Below are positions 33,788 to 43,570 of a stretch of DNA of 64,000 nt, in pieces; the stretch's first letter is position 1; each line of letters opens with the position of its first letter. This DNA is from Arthrobacter sp. CJ23 (GTDB lineage Bacteria; Actinomycetota; Actinomycetes; Actinomycetales; Micrococcaceae): NCBI RefSeq assembly GCF_024741795.1, contig NZ_CP102950.1, forward strand, positions 3,224,001-3,288,000, given 5' to 3'. A program made the position numbers and the translations under genes. Under the pieces are notes generated by a model. The model saw only the letters and a program-made list of their open reading frames with translations. It ran no database searches and was not told the DNA's origin.

Positions 33788-34639
33788 TCACACAGCCCTG
33801 CGGCGGCCGAACGATACAGCCCACGCCACGGCGCCCAGGGCAGCGATTCCGGCGGCCCCCGCGAGGGCCAGGACAACCCACTGCCCAAAACCGGCCTGGC
33901 ACGCGGCCATGAACTCACGCTTGAACACCTCGGCAACAGGGTTTCCGCTGGACATGCCGCCCACCACTGCGGTGGCAATCCCCGCGGAAACCGTCCAGAC
34001 GGCGGCAACCACAGCGAAGCCGAAACCAGCGAAGACGGCCAAGCGGGACCGGCGTCGGGCAGCAACGAAGGCGAGGCACAGCGAGACGAGCGCGCCCAGG
34101 GCCGGCACCCACCAGAGCGGCGCGAAAGCGGCCGCCCGTTCCACCAACTGGCGCTGCGAGGGTGCGCCGATGTTGATCAAGGCAGCATCCGCCACGTCCA
34201 GGGGCAGTCCGATGGCCGCGGTCAGACGCGCCGCCATGAGTCCGACCAAGGGGCCGACGTCGAGGATCAGGGACGTGGGTGCCGGAGTTTCTTCCGTGAC
34301 GCTGGAAGGATCCGTGAAGTTCAGCTGGTGGCTTTTCCGGATGGTGTCATCCCAGGCGCCCGGGAACTCCGGCCAGGACTGCATGCTGGCGGCCGCGTCC
34401 TCGAGAATGCCTGCGGCCAGCTGTTCTGCGGCCGCGGGGAGCTCGATGGAGGACTCAAGGCTTCCGACAGCGGCCGTGGCCAGGCTGTGCTGGAAGGCCT
34501 GGTCCTTGCCCAGCGCCGCGGTCAGGCGGACGAACCCGTCCTCGCGGACGATGTTGGAGTCAACCCAGGCCGTGGGCACAGCCACGGCGGTGAGCAACAG
34601 GGACAGGATCACTGCCGCGGCAGATACAAACGTGCGCAA
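33788..34639 (-). CDS. Membrane protein with large extracytoplasmic domain
   Basis: A 283-residue protein with an N-terminal span (about 5-27), an extracytoplasmic region of about 140 residues, then three spans and a basic tail (SFGRRRAV). No known domain recognised. The start looks like TTG at 34639 with GAGGA about 5 nt before it; a TAGGAT -10 lies about 40 nt upstream. It is divergent from xseA. Homologues appear common in Micrococcaceae, but I cannot name a function. Confidence 0.68.
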   Translation of the reverse strand: MRTFVSAAAVILSLLLTAVAVPTAWVDSNIVREDGFVRLTAALGKDQAFQHSLATAAVGSLESSIELPAAAEQLAAGILEDAAASMQSWPEFPGAWDDTIRKSHQLNFTDPSSVTEETPAPTSLILDVGPLVGLMAARLTAAIGLPLDVADAALINIGAPSQRQLVERAAAFAPLWWVPALGALVSLCLAFVAARRRSRLAVFAGFGFAVVAAVWTVSAGIATAVVGGMSSGNPVAEVFKREFMAACQAGFGQWVVLALAGAAGIAALGAVAWAVSFGRRRAV

Positions 34640-34859
34640 GGGGGTCCTCAGGATCGGGAGGGCGTATCTGCCATCCTATGGCGGGCTGCGGGGATGGGAA
34701 AAATGTCGGAGCTGGGTGCTAAAGCTATGGATAGAGTTGGAAGGCCGGCCGGATCCTCCCCCATCGGGGCAGACAGTGCAGGCTGGGTGCCGGGTTCCGG
34801 TGCCGTGGCAGCGAGGACAAGAGAAATGCAGCAGCAACAGGCAGACGGGACCGGCCGCG

Positions 34860-36128
34860 ATGAGCGCTGACGCCCTGCCCGAATCAACGCTGCCTGGCAC
34901 AGCCGCGGAAACCAGCCCGGAGAACCCCTGGCCACTTCAGCTGCTCTCCAGCAAGCTCAAGGCCCACGTGGAACGTGCCCCCGCGGCCTGGATCGAAGGC
35001 CAGGTCATTGAGTTGAACAGGCGCGGCAGCAACGCGTTCCTGACCCTGCGCGATGTGGACGCCGAGATCTCCCTGCCCGCCTCCGTCTGGTCCAACGTCC
35101 TGGACCGCCAGTCGACGCCGTTGGAACGCGGTTCCCGGGTTGTTGCCCTGGTGAAACCCGAATTCTGGCTCAAGACCGGGCGCCTCAACATGTCCGTCAA
35201 GGACATCCGACCGGTGGGCCTCGGTGACCTGCTGGCCCGCATCGAACGGCTCCGCCAGGCACTTGCGGCGGAGGGACTGTTCGCCGACTCCCGGAAGAAG
35301 CGCCTCCCCCTGCTCCCCCACCGGATCGGCCTCATCACCGGCCGCGATTCCGATGCCAAGAAGGACGTCCTGCGCAACGCCGCGCTCCGCTGGCCCGCCG
35401 TCGAGTTCGATGTCCGCGAGGTGGCGGTCCAGGGCAACACGGCAGTTGCCCAGATCATCGGTGCCCTGCGGGATCTCGATGCCGATCCGCACATTGACGT
35501 CATTGTCATGGCCCGCGGCGGCGGTGCCCTGGAAGACCTGCTGCCCTTCAGCAACGAAGAGCTGGTCCGCGCCGTGTCCGCCGCCTCCACCCCGGTGGTC
35601 AGCGCCATCGGCCACGAGGCAGACCGGCCCATCCTCGACGACGTCGCGGACCTTCGCGCTTCCACTCCGACCGACGCCGCCAAACGGATCGTCCCGGACG
35701 TCGCCGAGGAACTCGCCATGGTGGGCCAGGCCCGGGAGTACCTGCGGCGCAGCGTCGGCCGGCTGGTGGAACGCGAGGCGGAGCGGCTGCATTCGCTGCG
35801 CTCCCGCCCGGCCCTGGCCGCACCGGAGAGCATGGTCGCGGCGCGAGCCGAGGACGTCCACCGGCTGCGTCAACGCGCCCATGCCTCGGTTAGCACCGCC
35901 GTGGTCCGTGCACTGGACCAGGTGCAGCACCTCCGTGCACAGGTCCGCGCGCTGTCTCCGCAGAACACGCTGGACCGCGGCTACTCGGTGGTCCAGCTGG
36001 TGGGCGCAGACGGCGGAGGCCACACCGTGGTCACCAGCCCGGAGCAGGCGCCCGCCGGCACGGCACTGGCCATCCGCGTGGCCGAGGGCAGGTTCACCGC
36101 GGTCTCGTCCCAGCCAGCATCGAAGTAG
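34860..36128 (+). CDS. xseA: Exodeoxyribonuclease VII large subunit
   Basis: A 422-residue nuclease subunit. An OB-fold N-terminal domain (PAAWIEGQVIELNRRGSN) is followed by the catalytic core with GLITGRDSDAKKDVL and IDVIVMARGGGALEDLLPF, a long coiled-coil region and the C-terminal TLDRGYSVVQL. It degrades single-stranded DNA in both directions with XseB. The start at 34860 (MSADALPES) was chosen because the preceding in-frame sequence only covers the divergent gene. Confidence 0.94.
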   Translation: MSADALPESTLPGTAAETSPENPWPLQLLSSKLKAHVERAPAAWIEGQVIELNRRGSNAFLTLRDVDAEISLPASVWSNVLDRQSTPLERGSRVVALVKPEFWLKTGRLNMSVKDIRPVGLGDLLARIERLRQALAAEGLFADSRKKRLPLLPHRIGLITGRDSDAKKDVLRNAALRWPAVEFDVREVAVQGNTAVAQIIGALRDLDADPHIDVIVMARGGGALEDLLPFSNEELVRAVSAASTPVVSAIGHEADRPILDDVADLRASTPTDAAKRIVPDVAEELAMVGQAREYLRRSVGRLVEREAERLHSLRSRPALAAPESMVAARAEDVHRLRQRAHASVSTAVVRALDQVQHLRAQVRALSPQNTLDRGYSVVQLVGADGGGHTVVTSPEQAPAGTALAIRVAEGRFTAVSSQPASK

Positions 36129-36146
36129 AACGAAGAGGAACTCTCC

Positions 36147-36437
36147 ATGACCGCAAGCAACGAAACCCACGAAGCACTGGACGGGCTGAGCTACGAAGAA
36201 GCCCGCGAGCAGCTGGTGGCCGTGGTGGGCCGCCTGGAAGCCGGCGGGGCCAGCCTGGAGGAATCCCTGGCTCTGTGGGAGCGCGGCGAGGCCCTGGCTC
36301 AGCGCTGTGAAGAGTGGCTCGAGGGCGCCCGGCGCAGGCTTGCCTCGGCCCGGGACACGGCCGGTTCGGGATCAGGCGCCGGCGCCAACACAGCCAGCAC
36401 CGGAAGCGACACGGAAACCGGCTCCGCAGCCGGGTAA
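36147..36437 (+). CDS. xseB: Exodeoxyribonuclease VII small subunit
   Basis: A 96-residue protein. The N-terminal two-thirds reads [20 protein letters not shown], then [23 protein letters not shown], the XseB helical hairpin that packs on XseA. The C-terminal 30 residues are Gly/Ser/Thr-rich and disordered. It lies 18 nt after xseA, with GAGGAA before the start. Its stop lies 1 nt from the stop of the convergent PPK2 gene, with no terminator between. Confidence 0.93.
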   Translation: MTASNETHEALDGLSYEEAREQLVAVVGRLEAGGASLEESLALWERGEALAQRCEEWLEGARRRLASARDTAGSGSGAGANTASTGSDTETGSAAG

Positions 36438-36438
36438 C

Positions 36439-37293
36439 TCAGCTCTTCAGGACCAGGGCCCGCTCGGCCGAGACATCGAACTCCGCCTTCGGCCAGGCGA
36501 GGTCCAGTCCGTCCAGTGCCGCCAGCAGCAGCTGCTGGACCGCGATGCGGGCGTACCATTTCTTGTTCGCAGGCACCACGTGCCAGGGCGCCAAGGCCGT
36601 TGACGTTTTGTCGAACGCCACGGTGTAGGCCTCCTGGTAGGCGTCCCAGTGGGCGCGCTCTGCCAGGTCGCCGGTGCTGTACTTCCAGTGCTTGCCGGGA
36701 TCATCGAGGCGGTCCAGGAGCCGGGCCTTCTGCTCCTCCTTGCTGATGTGCAGCATGACCTTGACCACCACGGTGCCTTCTTCGGCCAGCCTGGCTTCGA
36801 AGTCGTTGATGGCGGCGCAGCGCCGTTCCAGTTCAGCAGCGTCGGCCCACGCATGGACCCTGTGGATCAGCACATCCTCGTAGTGCGAGCGGTCGAAGAC
36901 CCCCACCATGCCCGCCCGGGGCACTTCCTTCTCGATGCGCCACAGGAAGTCGTGCGCCTTCTCCTCCTCAGTGGGGGCTTTGAAGGCTGTCAGCTGCACG
37001 CCCTGCGGGTCCATCGCGCCCACCACGTGGCTGACGATCCCGCCCTTTCCGGCGGTGTCCATGGCCTGCAGGATGAGCAGGATCCGCTTGGTTCCGCCGA
37101 ATTTCCCGTCGGCGAAAAGCTTCTCCTGCAGCTCTGCCAGCCGTGTGTCCTGGGCATCGAGCAGGGCCTGGCCATCGGCCTTATTGCCGGTGTAGCCCGG
37201 CGTCGAATCGGGGTCGATGCCGGACAGCTCAAAGCCGGCGCCGATCTTGAGCGTCTCCGAGGGATGCTGCTTGAACTCCACTACTCCGGCCAT
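36439..37293 (-). CDS. PPK2-family polyphosphate:nucleotide phosphotransferase
   Basis: A 284-residue PPK2 kinase. From the ATG at 37293 the Walker A-like AMDTAGKGG is at 77-85 and the Walker B FDRSHYED at 133-140, followed by the lid RVHAWAD. The family phosphorylates AMP/ADP or GDP using polyphosphate. The class (I-III) cannot be set by eye. GGAAGG precedes the chosen start, which begins MAGVVEFKQ; a longer ORF upstream lacks such a site. Confidence 0.9.
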   Translation of the reverse strand: MAGVVEFKQHPSETLKIGAGFELSGIDPDSTPGYTGNKADGQALLDAQDTRLAELQEKLFADGKFGGTKRILLILQAMDTAGKGGIVSHVVGAMDPQGVQLTAFKAPTEEEKAHDFLWRIEKEVPRAGMVGVFDRSHYEDVLIHRVHAWADAAELERRCAAINDFEARLAEEGTVVVKVMLHISKEEQKARLLDRLDDPGKHWKYSTGDLAERAHWDAYQEAYTVAFDKTSTALAPWHVVPANKKWYARIAVQQLLLAALDGLDLAWPKAEFDVSAERALVLKS

Positions 37294-37346
37294 GGCTGCC
37301 TTCCGCACGTTGCCGCGGCCCTGGGCGGGGCGGCATTGCACTCAGG

Positions 37347-38567
37347 TTAGTTGCCGGGGTACCGCGACAGGAAGTCCGCCATGCGGCCGATGGCTTCTTC
37401 GATGTCCTTGACGTTGGGAAGCGTGACCATGCGGAAATGGTCCGGGCGCACCCAGTTGAAGGCCCGGCCGTGGGAAACCAGGATCTTCTGTTCCTTGAGC
37501 AGGTCCAGGACAAACTTCTCGTCGTCGCGGATGTGGTAAACCTCGGGGTCCAGCTTGGGGAACAGATACAGGGCGCCCCTGGCCTGCTGCGTGCTGACAC
37601 CGGGAATGGCGTTGAGGAGGTCATACGCCTTGTTGCGCTGCTCCAGGAGCCTGCCGCCGGGCAGGATGAAGTCGTTGATGCTCTGGTAGCCGCCGAGCGC
37701 CGTCTGGATGGCGTGCTGCGCGGGCACGTTGGCACACAGGCGCATGTTGGCCAGCAGGTTGATGCCCTCGAGATAGTCTGCGGCGTCCTTCTTCGGCCCG
37801 GAGATGGCCATCCAGCCGGCGCGGTAGCCGCACACGCGGTATGCCTTGGACAGGCCGCTGAACGTCAGGCACAGCACGTCGTCGCCCGTGAGGCTGGCGA
37901 GGTTCACGTGGACGGCGTCTTCGTACAGGATCTTCTCGTAGATCTCGTCGGCGAAGAGCACCAGGCCGTGTTTCTCGGCGAGGGCCACGACCTTCTTGAG
38001 CGTCTCCTCCGGGTAGACGGCGCCCGTGGGGTTGTTCGGGTTAATGACCACGATGCCCTTGGTCCGGGGCGTGATCTTGGCTTCCATGTCCTCAAGGTCA
38101 GGCTGCCAGCCGGACTCCTCGTCGCACAGGTAGTGCACCGGCCTGCCGCCGGCCAGCGCCACGGAGGCTGTCCACAGGGGGTAGTCCGGGGTGGGAATGA
38201 GGACCTCGTCCCCGTCATCGAGCAGCGCCATGAGCGACATCGTGATGAGCTCGCTGACGCCGTTGCCGAGGTAGATGTCGTCCACATGGATGTTCTGGAT
38301 GCCGCGGGTCTGGTAGTACTGCGAGACCGCGGTGCGGGCCGAGAAGATGCCGCGCGAGTCGCTGTAGCCCTGAGCGTTGGGCAGGTGGCGGATCATGTCC
38401 ACCAGGATGGCGTCCGGCGCTTCAAAGCCGAAGGGGGCAGGGTTGCCGATGTTCAGTTTGAGGATCCGGTGACCCTCCGCCTCCATCTGCTGGGCGGCCT
38501 GAAGGATCGGTCCACGGATGTCGTAAAGGACATTATGAAGCTTGGTGGACTGCTTGAAATTCGCCAT
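37347..38567 (-). CDS. PLP-dependent aminotransferase (AlaA-like)
   Basis: A 406-residue class I aminotransferase. PLP lysine K241 is in FSGLSKAYR, NPNNPTG is at 176-182 and DEIYE at 208-212. The N-terminal FKQSTKLHNVLYDIRGP is typical of the AlaA/alanine-valine transaminase group, which makes alanine from pyruvate and glutamate. Length and order of motifs match well. Specificity is inferred. Confidence 0.88.
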   Translation of the reverse strand: MANFKQSTKLHNVLYDIRGPILQAAQQMEAEGHRILKLNIGNPAPFGFEAPDAILVDMIRHLPNAQGYSDSRGIFSARTAVSQYYQTRGIQNIHVDDIYLGNGVSELITMSLMALLDDGDEVLIPTPDYPLWTASVALAGGRPVHYLCDEESGWQPDLEDMEAKITPRTKGIVVINPNNPTGAVYPEETLKKVVALAEKHGLVLFADEIYEKILYEDAVHVNLASLTGDDVLCLTFSGLSKAYRVCGYRAGWMAISGPKKDAADYLEGINLLANMRLCANVPAQHAIQTALGGYQSINDFILPGGRLLEQRNKAYDLLNAIPGVSTQQARGALYLFPKLDPEVYHIRDDEKFVLDLLKEQKILVSHGRAFNWVRPDHFRMVTLPNVKDIEEAIGRMADFLSRYPGN

Positions 38568-38623
38568 CCATCAAATATGCCATATAGCGGATGCACTTCA
38601 GCTGAGACATCACTCACAGGCCC

Positions 38624-38668
38624 GACGACGGCGGCGAGAGACCCGCAAGGACGGTCACCGCCGTCGTC
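38624..38668 (-). terminator. Terminator-like hairpin after the osmoprotectant operon
   Basis: GACGACGGCGG pairs with CCGCCGTCGTC, an 11-bp perfect stem with a 23-nt loop. It lies just downstream of the last transporter gene on the minus strand. There is no strong U-tract. Confidence 0.6.
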
Positions 38669-38704
38669 TTTGGCAGGGGCCTCCGCCAGGGAGGCGGCGG
38701 GGAT

Positions 38705-39655
38705 CTACTTCACGATCCCCTTGTCCTTCAGCCAGGCGGCTGCTGCGTCCTTGGGGTTCTGCTTCTGGTCGCCGCTGACAGCACGGTTGAGGTTGATGAG
38801 GTCCTCGGTGGTGAGGATCCTGGACACGTTGTTGAGCGCGTCGCGGGCCTTGTCCGTCATCTTGGCCTTCTTGTACAGCGGGAGGACCTGCTGGGCCTTG
38901 AAGTTGTTCTTGGGGTCCGCCAGGACCACCAGGTCGTTATCGGCGATGGAGGGCGTGGTGGTGTAGATATCGGCCACCTGCACCTCATCGGAGAGCAGCG
39001 CCTGCAGGGTCAGATTGCCGCCGCCGTCGTTGAACGGCTTCAGGCCCTTGAGCACGCAGTTGTAGTTGGCCTTGAGCCCGGGGAAGCCATAGGCGCGCGT
39101 TTCGAAGGTGGCCGGGGCCGCCATGGTGAAGTCCTTGCAGACCTTGGCGAGGTCTTCGATGGACTTCAGCTGGTGTTTCTCGGCCGTGGCCTTGGTGACC
39201 ACCATGGCGTCCTTGGATTCAGCCTTGGCCGGCTCAAGGACGGCCAGATCCGCGGGCAGCTTACCCGGGAGTGCCTTGTAGACGTCCTCGGCGGAAACCT
39301 CGGTGGCCGCCGTGTCCACGTAGGAGAGCAGGTTGCCGGAGTAGTCCGGGACCAGGTCAATGGAACCGTCCTGCACGGCCTTGACATAGATTTCGCGCGA
39401 GCCGATGTTGGGCTTGGTAGTGGCGGTGCTTCCGGCGGCGTTGAGTGCTCCGGCATAGATTTCCGCGATGACCTGGCTCTCCGGGAAGTCGGCCGAACCA
39501 ACCACCAGGGGGCCTCCGCCGCCGGTGGCGGCGCTGCTGGACGGGGTGGCGAGCGGGCTCCCGCCGCAGGCGCTCAGGGCGAGCGCGATGCCAACGCCCG
39601 CTGCCAGGCCGCCAAGGCCCCGGCGGGTGACAGTCGAGGGGACAAGGGTTTTCAT
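38705..39655 (-). CDS. Osmoprotectant (glycine betaine/choline) ABC transporter binding lipoprotein
   Basis: A 316-residue exported lipoprotein with lipobox LSAC (lipidated Cys30) and a TRRGLGG twin-arginine-like n-region. The mature part is an OpuAC/QAT-type binding protein: GSADFPESQVIAEIYAGAL, KPNIGSREIYVKAVQDGSIDLVPDYSGNLL. It is the fourth gene of the operon, and its ATG overlaps the stop of the permease before it (39652-39655). The long open frame running through that permease is an artefact of high GC. The substrate is assigned by family only. Confidence 0.9.
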   Translation of the reverse strand: MKTLVPSTVTRRGLGGLAAGVGIALALSACGGSPLATPSSSAATGGGGPLVVGSADFPESQVIAEIYAGALNAAGSTATTKPNIGSREIYVKAVQDGSIDLVPDYSGNLLSYVDTAATEVSAEDVYKALPGKLPADLAVLEPAKAESKDAMVVTKATAEKHQLKSIEDLAKVCKDFTMAAPATFETRAYGFPGLKANYNCVLKGLKPFNDGGGNLTLQALLSDEVQVADIYTTTPSIADNDLVVLADPKNNFKAQQVLPLYKKAKMTDKARDALNNVSRILTTEDLINLNRAVSGDQKQNPKDAAAAWLKDKGIVK

Positions 39656-40398
39656 GCTGTACCTCCTTGAAGAACAGCCCCGGCAGGTGCGTCGGCTGTG
39701 GAACGTCCGGCAGCCTGCTGGCCGCCGCTGGAATCGGGGGAAAGTCCCGCCGGAAGGAGCAAGCGCTGTGCACCGGCCAGGAGAAGATCGACGGCAATAG
39801 CCAGCGCCGCGATGAGCAGTGACCCGCCCAGCATGCGCGGAAAGTCCCGGAGCACGAATCCGTCGAACAGGTAGCGGCCCAGGCCGCCCAGCGGCAGGTA
39901 CGCCATCACCGAGACCGTGGCAATCACCTGCAGCACGGCAGTCCGGATGCCGCCGAACATGACCTGGAGCCCGTTGGGCAGCTCCACCCGGAACAGGATC
40001 TGCAGCTCGGTCATGCCCATGGCCCGCGCCCCGTCCACCACGGCACGGTCCACGCTGGAAATGCCGGCGTAGGTCCCGGCCAGCAGTGGCGGAACCGTCA
40101 GGATGACCAGGGCCCAGACCGGCGGCATGAGTCCGCTGCCGGCAAGCAGGGCGAACAAGACCAGCAGTCCCAGGGTGGGCAGGGCGCGCAGTGCCCCGGC
40201 GACGGCGACGGCCACCACGCGGCCGCGGCCGGTGTGGCCGATGAGGAGCCCCACCGGAACGGCGATGGCGGCCGCGATGAGCAGCACGAGTCCGCTGTAC
40301 AGCAGGTGCTCGGCCAGCCGGGTGGGGATGCCTGAGCTGCCGGCCCAGTGCGCGGGGTCGGCCAGCCAGGCGAGCGTGTCGGTGAAAACGTTGCTCAT
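39652..40398 (-). CDS. Osmoprotectant ABC transporter permease
   Basis: A 248-residue permease with about six spans and an EAA-type loop VDGARAMGMTELQILFRVELPN. The ATG at 40398 overlaps the preceding stop by one base (TGATG). It pairs with the other permease to form the channel. Confidence 0.88.
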   Translation of the reverse strand: MSNVFTDTLAWLADPAHWAGSSGIPTRLAEHLLYSGLVLLIAAAIAVPVGLLIGHTGRGRVVAVAVAGALRALPTLGLLVLFALLAGSGLMPPVWALVILTVPPLLAGTYAGISSVDRAVVDGARAMGMTELQILFRVELPNGLQVMFGGIRTAVLQVIATVSVMAYLPLGGLGRYLFDGFVLRDFPRMLGGSLLIAALAIAVDLLLAGAQRLLLPAGLSPDSSGGQQAAGRSTADAPAGAVLQGGTA

Positions 40399-41108
40399 CA
40401 GCCGGCCCCGGCATGGACCTGGTAGTCGGCCGTGAACCCTGCCCCGGACCCCTTGCCGGCCTTGGCCGGGCCGCCCGCGGCTCTGGTCCACGGTGTCAGG
40501 AGCTTTTCCAGCAGGACCAGGACAGCATCCATGACCAGGGCCAGCAGCAGGATGGCGACGATGCCCACCACCACTTCCGTAATGAAGGTCCTCTGCAGCC
40601 CGTCGGTGAAGAGGACCCCGAGGTTTCCGACGCCAAGGAGGGCCGCCACGCTGACGAGCGAGATGTTGCTGACCGACACCACGCGCAGCCCCGCGAAGAG
40701 GACCGGAAGGGACAGGGGCAGGTCGATCTGCAGGAACCGCGCCAGCGGCCTGAATCCCATGGCCGCGGCCGCTTTCCGGAGGTCGTCGTGCACGGAATCG
40801 AAGGCGTCCATGGCGGCGCGCACCAGCAAGGCCACGGCGTAGATGGTCAGGGCAACCACTACGTTGAGCGGGTCAAGGATCCGGGTGCCCAGGATGGAGG
40901 GCAGGATGATGAAGAGCGCAAGCGAGGGAATCGTGTACAGCAGGGACGTGCCCGTGGTGATGATGGAGCGCAGAAGTCCGTTGCTGCGGGCCAGCTGCGC
41001 CAGCGGAATCGAAACCAACAGCCCCAGGATCATCGGAAGCAGGGCCAGGACGAGGTGCTGGCCCGCCAGCCCGAGCACCATGCCGCTGTTCGCCAGGAAC
41101 CATTCCAT
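40398..41108 (-). CDS. Osmoprotectant ABC transporter permease
   Basis: A 236-residue permease of the OpuCB/CD type with an EAA loop DLRKAAAAMGFRPLARFLQIDLPL. It starts at 41108, overlapping the ATPase stop as TGATG, so it is translationally coupled. The C-terminal 30 residues are Gly/Ala-rich and non-conserved. Confidence 0.88.
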   Translation of the reverse strand: MEWFLANSGMVLGLAGQHLVLALLPMILGLLVSIPLAQLARSNGLLRSIITTGTSLLYTIPSLALFIILPSILGTRILDPLNVVVALTIYAVALLVRAAMDAFDSVHDDLRKAAAAMGFRPLARFLQIDLPLSLPVLFAGLRVVSVSNISLVSVAALLGVGNLGVLFTDGLQRTFITEVVVGIVAILLLALVMDAVLVLLEKLLTPWTRAAGGPAKAGKGSGAGFTADYQVHAGAG

Positions 41109-42211
41109 CAGGAACGCTCTTCCCTGATCTGCCGGGTTTCCTCGATGAGGGCCAGGACGTCGGCGGCCTTCAGCACGCCGGCCACCTTGCCGTCGTCGTC
41201 CACGGCCACGCCCAGCCCGGACGGCGAGGACAGGGCTGCGTCGAGGGCGCGCCGCAAGGTATCGCCGCGGCGGAACAGGGAACCGCCGGGGACCAGGCCG
41301 GTTCCGTCGCGGGGCGAGGACCATCCCAGGGGACGGTCGTCTGCATCCACCACCAGCGCCCACTCCCCCGGCCCTTCGCGGGGGCCGCTGTCCCGGGACC
41401 GGACGGCTGAGTCAACCGTCTTCACCGGATGCAGCCGCACGGCGTCGGCCGCGTTGAACGCCAGGTGCCGGAAGCCGCGGTCCCGCCCCACGAACGCGGC
41501 CACGAAATCGTTGGCCGGCGCGCGCAGGATCTCCTCCGGGGCGGCGTACTGCGCCAGCTTGCCGCCCACCGCAAAGACCGCCACCTTGTCCCCCAAGACC
41601 GTGGCTTCATCGATGTCATGGGTGACGAAGACGATGGTCTTGGCCAGTTCCCGCTGCAGCCGAAGGAGCTCCTGCTGGAGTTCGTCACGCACCACCGGGT
41701 CCACGGCGCTGAATGGTTCGTCCATGAGGAGCACGGGAGGATCGGCGGCCAAGGCCCGCGCCACCCCCACCCGCTGCTGCTGGCCGCCGGACAGCTGGGA
41801 CGGGTACCGCTTGCCGAGCACGGAAGCCAGCCCGACGACGTCGAGCAGTTCCGCCGCGCGCTTGCGCGCCGCCGCTTTGGGAACACCATTGAGCCGGGGC
41901 ACGGTGGCGATGTTGTCCAACACCGAGCGGTGCGGCATGAGGCCCGACGACTGCATGACGTAGCCCATGGAGCGGCGCAGCCGGGCCGCAGGTTCCTGCG
42001 ATACATCCCGGCCGGCAACCGTGATGGTGCCCGAACTGGGCTCCACCATGCGGTTGATCATGCGGAGCGAGGTGGTCTTGCCGCAGCCGGAAGGACCCAC
42101 CAATACAGTGATGGCACCCTTGTCGATGGACATGCTGAGCGCATCCACAGCAGGCTGGCCGCCCTGGAACCGCTTGGTCACGTTCTCGAACACAATCATG
42201 GCTTCAGCCAT
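41108..42211 (-). CDS. Osmoprotectant ABC transporter ATPase (OpuCA/ProV type)
   Basis: A 367-residue protein. The ATPase domain has Walker A GPSGCGKTT at 39-47, signature LSGGQQQRV and Walker B VLLMDEP. From about residue 265 a CBS-like tail follows (LVVDADDRPLGWSS and VAVDDDGKVAGVLKA), which in ProV/OpuA relatives senses ionic strength or nucleotides. It is the first gene of a four-gene operon ATPase, permease, permease, binding protein. It may be up-regulated by osmotic stress; no operator is visible. Confidence 0.9.
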   Translation of the reverse strand: MAEAMIVFENVTKRFQGGQPAVDALSMSIDKGAITVLVGPSGCGKTTSLRMINRMVEPSSGTITVAGRDVSQEPAARLRRSMGYVMQSSGLMPHRSVLDNIATVPRLNGVPKAAARKRAAELLDVVGLASVLGKRYPSQLSGGQQQRVGVARALAADPPVLLMDEPFSAVDPVVRDELQQELLRLQRELAKTIVFVTHDIDEATVLGDKVAVFAVGGKLAQYAAPEEILRAPANDFVAAFVGRDRGFRHLAFNAADAVRLHPVKTVDSAVRSRDSGPREGPGEWALVVDADDRPLGWSSPRDGTGLVPGGSLFRRGDTLRRALDAALSSPSGLGVAVDDDGKVAGVLKAADVLALIEETRQIREERS

Positions 42212-42369
42212 TCCCGGGCTTACCTATCTGTTGGCGGCAACATCAAACGGTAGAGCCAAATGATCATAAGCACTCTGATTTTCGGCTGTAAAGATGACCT
42301 TCACCCAGCGTAGCCAGCCCCGCCGACGATGTCAGCGAAGCCACGAATACCGCAACGAAACGGCAATGT

Positions 42370-43542
42370 TCAGCGTTTCCGGCGCTTGCTGCTCCGCTCC
42401 GAACGTTCCTCCGCCTGGTCGTGACGGAAGCGTTCGGCGGCCCGCTGCCCCTTGCCGGCCACCACCACCTTCTGGTGCCATTCCCGTTGGTAGGCGCGCC
42501 GGGCAGCCGCGTCGTGGCGCCGGTTGAGGGCGGCGAGTTCGCGTTGCAGTTTCAGGTAGCTGTTCCAACGCCGGACATCCAGCACGTCCTCGGCGAGGGC
42601 GGCCTGCACCGCACAGCCCGGTTCCTGCCCATGGCTGCAGTCCGCGAAGCGGCACCGGGCGAAAAGCTCCTCCAGGTCGCTGAACATTTCGTCCATGCCG
42701 TCCTCGGCGTCGAACAGCCCGAAGCCGCGGACGCCGGGGGTGTCCATCAGCACGGCGCCGCCCGGCAAGGGCACCAGTTCCCGTGAGGTGGTGGTGTGGC
42801 GGCCTTTGCCGTCGCCGGCGCGCACAGCGCCCGTTTCCTGGAGCTCACGGCCGGCGAGGGCGTTGATCAGCGTGGACTTGCCGGCCCCCGAAGGCCCGAG
42901 CAGCACCAGCGTTCCGCCGCGGGGAACGTGCCGCAGCAGTTCGTCCAGTCCGTCCCCTTGTTCCGCCGAGGTCGTGACCACCTCCACTCCGGCGGATTGC
43001 TGCATGACTTCCCCGACGACGTCGTCCGCTATGTCGGCAAGGTCCGCTTTGGTGATGACCACCAGCGGCGTGGCGCCGGAATCCCAGGCCGCAACGAGGG
43101 TCCGTTCCAGCCGGTTGTGGGTGAGCGGCCGGTCCACGGGGACCACCACGCCCACCACGTCCATGTTGGCCCCGAGTACCTGTTCCTCCGAAGAGTGCTC
43201 GAAGGCGCGTTTGCGGCTCAGTGCCGATTGGCGCGGCAGGACCGCGACAATGGCCGCTTCGCCTGCCCGGTTGTGGCCAAGCCACACCCAGTCGCCGGTG
43301 GCCGGCACTTCGCCGTCCGCCGGATAGGGCAGGTGGAGGAGGCCCGGCGCCGTGGCGAGCAGGACGCGGTTCCGGTCCAGGCGGACCACGCGCCCTGGGC
43401 TCGTCCTGTCTTGGGTGGCGGGCGCTGGGTTGGCCCGGAAAAGCTCCGCGGCTTTATCGGTGAAGCCATACTCCACGGGTCCGTGAAGCTGCCGACTGCT
43501 GGTGGTGATTGAAGGGTCGCTTGAAGAAGCGTATGTGTTCAA
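42370..43542 (-). CDS. rsgA: Ribosome small subunit-dependent GTPase A
   Basis: A 390-residue circularly permuted GTPase with an OB-fold N-terminus. G4 TKAD is at 164-167, G1 GPSGAGKS at 216-223 and G3 DTPG at 267-270. Zinc ligands C297, C302, H304 and C310 follow. The C-terminus is long and very basic (QAEERSERSSKRRKR). It assists late 30S assembly. The start was set at TTG (43542) with AGAGG 9 nt upstream, since the open frame above it has no homology-like content. It may be a second RsgA copy, as actinobacteria often have another near aroA. Confidence 0.86.
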   Translation of the reverse strand: MNTYASSSDPSITTSSRQLHGPVEYGFTDKAAELFRANPAPATQDRTSPGRVVRLDRNRVLLATAPGLLHLPYPADGEVPATGDWVWLGHNRAGEAAIVAVLPRQSALSRKRAFEHSSEEQVLGANMDVVGVVVPVDRPLTHNRLERTLVAAWDSGATPLVVITKADLADIADDVVGEVMQQSAGVEVVTTSAEQGDGLDELLRHVPRGGTLVLLGPSGAGKSTLINALAGRELQETGAVRAGDGKGRHTTTSRELVPLPGGAVLMDTPGVRGFGLFDAEDGMDEMFSDLEELFARCRFADCSHGQEPGCAVQAALAEDVLDVRRWNSYLKLQRELAALNRRHDAAARRAYQREWHQKVVVAGKGQRAAERFRHDQAEERSERSSKRRKR

Positions 43543-43570
43543 TGGATAGCCTCTGCTGAGGCCCGGCCGC

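Noticed and set aside
33720..36128. An 802-residue XseA
   Set aside because: The first 380 codons only shadow the divergent membrane-protein gene. The family start is at 34860.
38705..40414. A single 569-residue reading frame covering the osmoprotectant binding protein and permease
   Set aside because: The upper part has Arg/Gly/Pro-rich shadow composition. The real binding protein starts at 39655 with a lipobox signal, and the permease is in another frame.
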